The translations under genes were made by a program, and so were the position numbers. The notes beneath the pieces were generated by a model. The model saw nothing but the letters and a program-made list of their open reading frames with translations, was not told the DNA's origin and searched no databases. From Coriobacteriaceae bacterium (GTDB taxonomy: Bacteria > Actinomycetota > Coriobacteriia > Coriobacteriales > Eggerthellaceae), in assembly GCA_015062685.1 (NCBI GenBank), contig SUUE01000003.1, positions 1 through 64,000 of the forward strand: 64,000 bases of DNA. Reading direction: 5' to 3'. Positions 59,985-64,000 of this stretch are shown here, piece by piece. Every line of letters begins with the position of its first letter. Position 1 is the first letter of the stretch.

Positions 59985-61547
59985 ATGTGGCAGCGACTAT
60001 CTTTCTATGACCTCCGCGTCATCGGCCACTATCTGGGCGTATTGGTGCTCGTGTCCACCTTCGGCCTCATCGCGCCCCTGCTCACGGCATTCATCTTCGG
60101 GGAATGGGGCGCGGGCTCGCGTTACCTGTTCACGGCGGGCATCTTCCTCATCGTGGGGTCGGCGCTGCGCTTCCTGCGCATTCAGCCGGGAAGGCTGTCG
60201 CGCCAGCAGGCGCTCGCGGTCACCGGCTTGGCGTGGCTCGTCCTCGCCCTGTTGTCGGCGATCCCGCTGAGCTTCTCGGGCCATTACGCTAACTACATGG
60301 ACGCCTTGTTCGAGGCCGTATCGGGCCTGACGACTACGGGCGCCACGGTGGTGCGCGACCTGGACCACCTTTCGTACGCGGACAACATGTGGCGCTTCGC
60401 AATGCACTTCATGGGCGGCCTCGGGCTCGTTGTCGTGGCCCTCTCGTTCGGGCTGTTCGGCAAGGGCGGCGCGTCGTTGTTCTCGTCCGAGGGCCGCAGC
60501 GAGCACGTCGTGCCCAATGTCATGCAGACCGCCCAGTTCATCGGCAAGATTACGGTTGTGTTCATCGCCATTTCGACGGCGATCGTCACGGCGCTGTGCC
60601 TCCGTATAGGCATGGAACCCGCGCGCGCGTTCCTGCAATCTCTCTGGGTGTCCATTTCGGCGTTCACCACGGCTGGGTTTGTCCCCATGAGCCAGAACAT
60701 CATGTACTACCACTCCATCGCGATCGAGGCGGTACTCGTGGTGGTCATGCTCATGGGCTGCGTGAACTTCACGTTGCACGCCGAGATCATCCGCGGGCGC
60801 ATCCGCTCGTTCTTCGAGGACATGGAGGTGCGGGCGGCGGCAATGTGGCTGCTCGTGATGGTGGTCGTGTTCATGGCGTCCCTGGCGGGCAGCCGCTTGC
60901 TCTCCGACCTTCCCGCGATGGAGCGCCGCGGCCTCTTCATGATCTTCGCCGCATTCACCACGACGGGCTTCCAGAACGTCACGTCCGCCCAGCTCACCGA
61001 TGCGTTCTCTTCGGGTGCCTTCCTGATCATCGCCATTCTCATGGCGGTGGGAGCCAACTCGGGTTCGACGGCGGGCGGCATCAAGATCCAGCGCTTCGGC
61101 ATTCTCGTGAAGGGAATCGTGGCCACGTTGAAGGAGACCCTCGCGCCCGATAGCGCTCGCGTGGCCACTTCGTATCGGCATATCGGCCGCCGCCAGGTCA
61201 CGCTCTCGCTCGTGCGGGAAGCAACGACCGTCCTTCTCTTGTACGGCGCGACGTACGTCATCGGGGCGCTCGCGGGCATCGCGAGCGGATACGAGGCGTC
61301 CCAAGCCATCTTCGAGTCCGTGGCAATGGCATCGAACGGCGGCATCACGAGTGGCATCGTGGTGCCCGGCATGTCCTGGCCGCTCGAGCTGTTTTACATG
61401 TTCGAGATGTGGGCCGGCCGTCTGGAGTTCGTGACGCTGCTTGCGTTGCTCGTGCAGATCGTGGTGTCCATCACGCCGACGAGCTTCGTGGGCTGGGTGC
61501 ATGCGCGCAACGCTGACCGCGCCCGCAAGAGGGGTGATGAGCGATGA
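59985..61547 (+). CDS. trkH: Trk/Ktr-type potassium channel subunit TrkH
   Basis: 520-residue cytoplasmic-membrane K+ uptake subunit (SKT family). Four M1-P-M2 repeats are visible with filter-type pore sequences: SGLTTTGATVV (first), SAFTTAGFVPM (second), AAFTTTGFQNV (third) and ASNGGITSG (fourth). MHFMGGLGLVV and ANSGSTAGGIKIQR are family hallmarks. Activity normally needs a cytoplasmic RCK subunit (TrkA/KtrA), which is not encoded in the window. It lies 3 nt after the 52-residue peptide gene and overlaps the next gene by 4 nt (ATGA). Confidence 0.95.
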   Translation: MWQRLSFYDLRVIGHYLGVLVLVSTFGLIAPLLTAFIFGEWGAGSRYLFTAGIFLIVGSALRFLRIQPGRLSRQQALAVTGLAWLVLALLSAIPLSFSGHYANYMDALFEAVSGLTTTGATVVRDLDHLSYADNMWRFAMHFMGGLGLVVVALSFGLFGKGGASLFSSEGRSEHVVPNVMQTAQFIGKITVVFIAISTAIVTALCLRIGMEPARAFLQSLWVSISAFTTAGFVPMSQNIMYYHSIAIEAVLVVVMLMGCVNFTLHAEIIRGRIRSFFEDMEVRAAAMWLLVMVVVFMASLAGSRLLSDLPAMERRGLFMIFAAFTTTGFQNVTSAQLTDAFSSGAFLIIAILMAVGANSGSTAGGIKIQRFGILVKGIVATLKETLAPDSARVATSYRHIGRRQVTLSLVREATTVLLLYGATYVIGALAGIASGYEASQAIFESVAMASNGGITSGIVVPGMSWPLELFYMFEMWAGRLEFVTLLALLVQIVVSITPTSFVGWVHARNADRARKRGDER

Positions 61548-62242
61548 GGAAAGCGATTGCCCCCGCGCTCGGCAAGCTGTGCGCCTTTGCGGCCATCATG
61601 GCCCTGGCCCTGGCCCTGGCCCTGGCCCTGGCCTTTGGCTTCGCTTCCCATGCGTTCGCGGAGGACGAGACGGTGGACGCGGCGCAGGAGGGTTCGAAGT
61701 CTGGCTCTTCCGCGAGCGTTGAGCCGCCCTCTTCGGTGGCTGGCGCGTCCGGCGACAACCTCGTGGACCCGTCGCAGCGCGCGGACAACTCGTTCATCTA
61801 CGATACGACCATCGAGTCGTTGTTCGATGAGTCGTCCCTCTACGAGGGCCGCACGGTGCAGGTGGTCGGCGAGGCCATCGGTGACCTGATCAAAGCGAAC
61901 GACGCGGAGGGCAATTACTGGGTGACCCTCACGTCAACCGATGTGGATAATCCGTCGAGCATCTCAGTGCTCATGTCGGAAGAGCAGGCGCAGCAGATCG
62001 ACCATTTCGGGCGCTATGGAACGACGGGCACCACGGTCCAGGTGCGCGGCGAGTTCCATCAGGCCTGCTCGGAGCACGACGGCCTTCCCGACATTCACGC
62101 CACGAACTCGGCGGTCATCGCGCGTGGCTTCGACCACCCCGACGAGTTCAAGAGCGAAAACTACATGATCGGCGCTTTCCTGGCCCTGATCGGGGCCGGC
62201 CTGCTCGCTCTGTATTATTTCGTTCGCGAGCGGGCTCGATAG
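61544..62242 (+). CDS. Exported OB-fold-like membrane protein
   Basis: 232 residues. A signal peptide (1-39, cleavage after AFA) has a hydrophobic core of five Ala-Leu pairs encoded by a hexanucleotide repeat. An Asp/Ser-rich linker leads to a beta-barrel-like domain (about 90-195) with LYEGRTVQVVGEAIGDLI, GNYWVTLTS and GTTVQVRGEFH, the strand pattern of exported OB-fold (tRNA_anti-like) proteins. A C-terminal helix (about 208-227) and RERAR tail anchor it. Start overlaps the trkH stop (ATGA), so the two are translationally coupled. Function unknown; a role near TrkH at the outer membrane face is inference. Confidence 0.8.
   Translation: MRKAIAPALGKLCAFAAIMALALALALALAFGFASHAFAEDETVDAAQEGSKSGSSASVEPPSSVAGASGDNLVDPSQRADNSFIYDTTIESLFDESSLYEGRTVQVVGEAIGDLIKANDAEGNYWVTLTSTDVDNPSSISVLMSEEQAQQIDHFGRYGTTGTTVQVRGEFHQACSEHDGLPDIHATNSAVIARGFDHPDEFKSENYMIGAFLALIGAGLLALYYFVRERAR
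61601..61633 (+). repeat. In-frame hexanucleotide repeat (GCCCTG)5 in a signal peptide
   Basis: Five perfect copies of GCCCTG (61601-61630) plus GCC encode (Ala-Leu)5-Ala, the hydrophobic core of the signal peptide. Slippage would change core length by two residues per copy without a frameshift. Confidence 0.9.
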
Positions 62243-62249
62243 GGCAACC

Positions 62250-63227
62250 GTGGAGGGCACCGTCGTCAAGCTCGATCGCGGGTTCCCGCTCGTCCGATGC
62301 GACGACGGCGCGAACGTGCGCTGCGAGCACGCCACGGCCCTCGTGAAGGGGGAGCGCCTGCGGGCGGTCATCGGCGACCGTGTGATCGTGTCGATGCCCG
62401 AGGGGCACGATAAGGGCATAATCGACGGCATATTGCCGCGCCGTTCTTCTTTTGTGCGCAAGGATCCCGCCGACCGCACTTCCCACCAGGTGCTCGCTGC
62501 CAATTTCGAGCTGGTTATCATAGCCGAGCCCATCGTGCAGTTGAACCGCCGGCGCCTCGAGCGCGAGCTCGTGTTGGCGCACGAGACCGGCGCGCGCGTG
62601 GCGGTGGTGCTGACAAAGGCCGATCTGGCGGGGCTCGATGAGGCGGAGGCCGTGAGGCAGGAGGTGGCCGACTTGGCTGGCCGATCGGTTCACGTGCTCG
62701 TTGCGTCTATCGGCGACGCCCCTTCCATCGAGCGCGTGCGCGCCCTGCTTTCCGCGGGCGAGGTGGCTATTCTCATCGGGAAGAGCGGCGTGGGCAAGTC
62801 GAGCTTGGTGAATATGCTCGCCGGCGGCGAAGTTCAGGATGTGGGGGAGGTGCGCTCCTTCGACGGGAAGGGGAGGCATACGACGGTTGATCGGGTGATG
62901 GTCGATATCCCCGGTGGCGGGCGCGTCGTCGACATGCCCGGCGTCCGGGGGCTCGGGCTTTGGGACGCGGATGCCGGCCTCGGGGTGGCGTTCGCCGACG
63001 TGGAGGAGCTGGCCGCATCGTGCCGTTTCCGAGATTGCAAGCACGCCGACGAGCCTGGGTGCGCTGTGCAGGCCGCTGTGAAGTCGGGTGACCTGGCCCA
63101 AGCGCGCCTCGATTCCTACCGCTCGTTCGGCGCCGAGCTCGAAGGCGTCCGCACCCGCCGCGACGAAGCCCGCCACATGCGAGGCGAGAAGGCTTCCGAC
63201 CGTCGCCGCAAGAAGAAGGGCCGGTAG
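62250..63227 (+). CDS. rsgA: Small ribosomal subunit biogenesis GTPase RsgA
   Basis: Circularly permuted GTPase that checks late 30S subunits. An N-terminal OB fold (about 1-75) comes first, then G4 TKAD at 122-125, G1 GKSGVGKSS at 177-185, G3 DMPG in VVDMPGVRGLGL, and a C-terminal zinc site (CRFRDCKHADEPGC). 325 residues with a basic Arg/Lys tail. GTG start at 62250, seven bases after the previous stop. It forms the end of the 52-aa peptide-trkH-OB protein-rsgA cluster and converges with the LysR-type gene. Confidence 0.95.
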   Translation: MEGTVVKLDRGFPLVRCDDGANVRCEHATALVKGERLRAVIGDRVIVSMPEGHDKGIIDGILPRRSSFVRKDPADRTSHQVLAANFELVIIAEPIVQLNRRRLERELVLAHETGARVAVVLTKADLAGLDEAEAVRQEVADLAGRSVHVLVASIGDAPSIERVRALLSAGEVAILIGKSGVGKSSLVNMLAGGEVQDVGEVRSFDGKGRHTTVDRVMVDIPGGGRVVDMPGVRGLGLWDADAGLGVAFADVEELAASCRFRDCKHADEPGCAVQAAVKSGDLAQARLDSYRSFGAELEGVRTRRDEARHMRGEKASDRRRKKKGR

Positions 63228-63268
63228 CGCGCGGGCCTTGCGCTATCGCGGGGCGCTGCTGACGCGCT

Positions 63269-64000
63269 TCAGCCGAGCGGGTACTGCTCGAAGTACTCGC
63301 TGCAGTTCTCGGCCAGGAAATGCTTCAGCACGCCCACCGTGTGGCGAGCGCGCAGCGACAGTTTCGCATGGCGCGGATACAGGAACCCAACGAGCGATAT
63401 CGATTCGGGCGTCGAGAGCGGTGTGAAGTGCAGGCCATCCGTGGGCATGCTGCTGTCCATTTGCGAAAGGAAGAAGCCGAACGAGTCGTATGCTGCAATC
63501 GCGTCGTAGTCGCACGCCTGGAGGTAGTTGAGCAGCATGCGGGGGCTGGCGACCTCCATGCGCACGTTCTCGAGCGGGTAGTCCCTGAAGAGCCGGTCGG
63601 CCAGTTGGCGCATCTCGCGGAATGCGTTCATGGCCATCGGCATCTTGTGGATCGCCTCGCGGTGGAGGGCCTCTTCTCCGGCGAGCGACGACCCTTCTTT
63701 CCACACGAAGCCGTAGCGCGTCTTCACGATGGGTTCGAACTGGACGTCGGGGTTCTCCAGCACCTCGCCGAGGGAGTGGGCGTGGACGTCGAGGTAGCTC
63801 AGGTCGCTCCCGTCGGAGTGCACGGCGTGGGCAATCAGCTTGTCGAAGGGCTCCTCGACGTAGTGCGTTCGCTCGGCGAGCATGCCCACGTATACGGGGT
63901 TCGCGCCGGCCGTTTGCGCTCCGTAGTAACTGACGTGCAGGTTAATGGGCTCGTCGCCTTCGGGGCTCGCGAGGCGCGTTCCCACGAGTTCCTCGGCCAT
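63269..64000 (-). CDS. LysR-type regulator, C-terminal part (cut by window edge)
   Basis: 243 visible residues match a LysR-type substrate-binding domain: alternating alpha/beta strands, AYDSFGFFLSQM, and the family-like ending ISLVGFLYPRHAKLSLRARHTVGVLKHFL. The DNA-binding winged helix expected in the first ~90 residues is missing, so the ATG at the last window base is probably internal and the gene continues beyond 64000. It would be a DNA-binding regulator responding to an unknown small molecule. Confidence 0.72.
   Translation of the reverse strand: MAEELVGTRLASPEGDEPINLHVSYYGAQTAGANPVYVGMLAERTHYVEEPFDKLIAHAVHSDGSDLSYLDVHAHSLGEVLENPDVQFEPIVKTRYGFVWKEGSSLAGEEALHREAIHKMPMAMNAFREMRQLADRLFRDYPLENVRMEVASPRMLLNYLQACDYDAIAAYDSFGFFLSQMDSSMPTDGLHFTPLSTPESISLVGFLYPRHAKLSLRARHTVGVLKHFLAENCSEYFEQYPLG

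Overview
The window is GC-rich chromosomal DNA (well above 60% G+C by eye) with densely packed genes. The mix fits a Coriobacteriia-type actinobacterium (Eggerthellaceae/Atopobiaceae-like) from an animal-associated habitat. It holds a megadalton InlB-repeat surface protein with a class-E-type sorting signal, Tat- and lipoprotein-exported surface proteins, a compact MetRS and promoters without leaders. This assignment is inference from gene content; no rRNA gene is present to confirm it.

Layout. (1) 2-28813: one open reading frame of at least 9603 codons, cut at its 5' end by the window edge. It encodes a cell-wall-anchored adhesin built from about 31 InlB B-type/MucBP-like units and ends in LAATG, a hydrophobic segment and a basic tail. 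(2) 28.8-35.4 kb: housekeeping genes metG, tatD-like, an NAD(P)H-FMN oxidoreductase-like gene, rsmA and recQ. From tatD to recQ the genes are tightly packed (28-nt gap, then two 1-nt overlaps). (3) 35.8-43.0 kb: a sodium:neurotransmitter-type symporter, a parvulin lipoprotein (minus strand), an amino-acid permease fused to a GGDEF domain, and typA/bipA. (4) 43.1-43.8 kb: two tRNA-Ser genes and a gene-free stretch with two copies of an unusual palindrome. (5) 43.8-50.2 kb, all minus strand: ychF, a membrane HD-GYP protein with an ECF-S-like N-terminus, an AzgA-type purine permease and a GAF-GGDEF protein. (6) 50.5-56.3 kb: a 1576-aa Tat-exported surface protein and a small four-helix membrane protein. 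(7) 56.3-57.4 kb: tRNA-Ala and tRNA-Ile (minus strand) and a SurA-N-like paralogue of the parvulin lipoprotein. (8) 57.4-64.0 kb: an orphan LytS-type sensor kinase and a TSUP exporter (minus strand); then a plus-strand cluster of a 52-aa membrane peptide, trkH, an exported OB-fold-like protein and rsgA; then a partial LysR-type regulator gene.

How the genes fit together. There are two themes. One is cell-surface construction: the giant adhesin, the Tat protein, the folding lipoprotein and its paralogue. The other is signalling and transport: two GGDEF proteins and one HD-GYP protein lie within 12 kb, and two of the three are joined to transporter-like membrane modules. Intergenic regions between 28.8 and 43.8 kb carry a short palindromic repeat family with the core GCGCCCCTACA. 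No CRISPR array, prophage, integrase or insertion sequence was seen. The points most worth following are the permease-GGDEF and ECF-S-HD-GYP fusions, the TrkH-linked 52-aa peptide, the TAACCCGTAAAA palindromes and the nested repeat periods of the giant adhesin.
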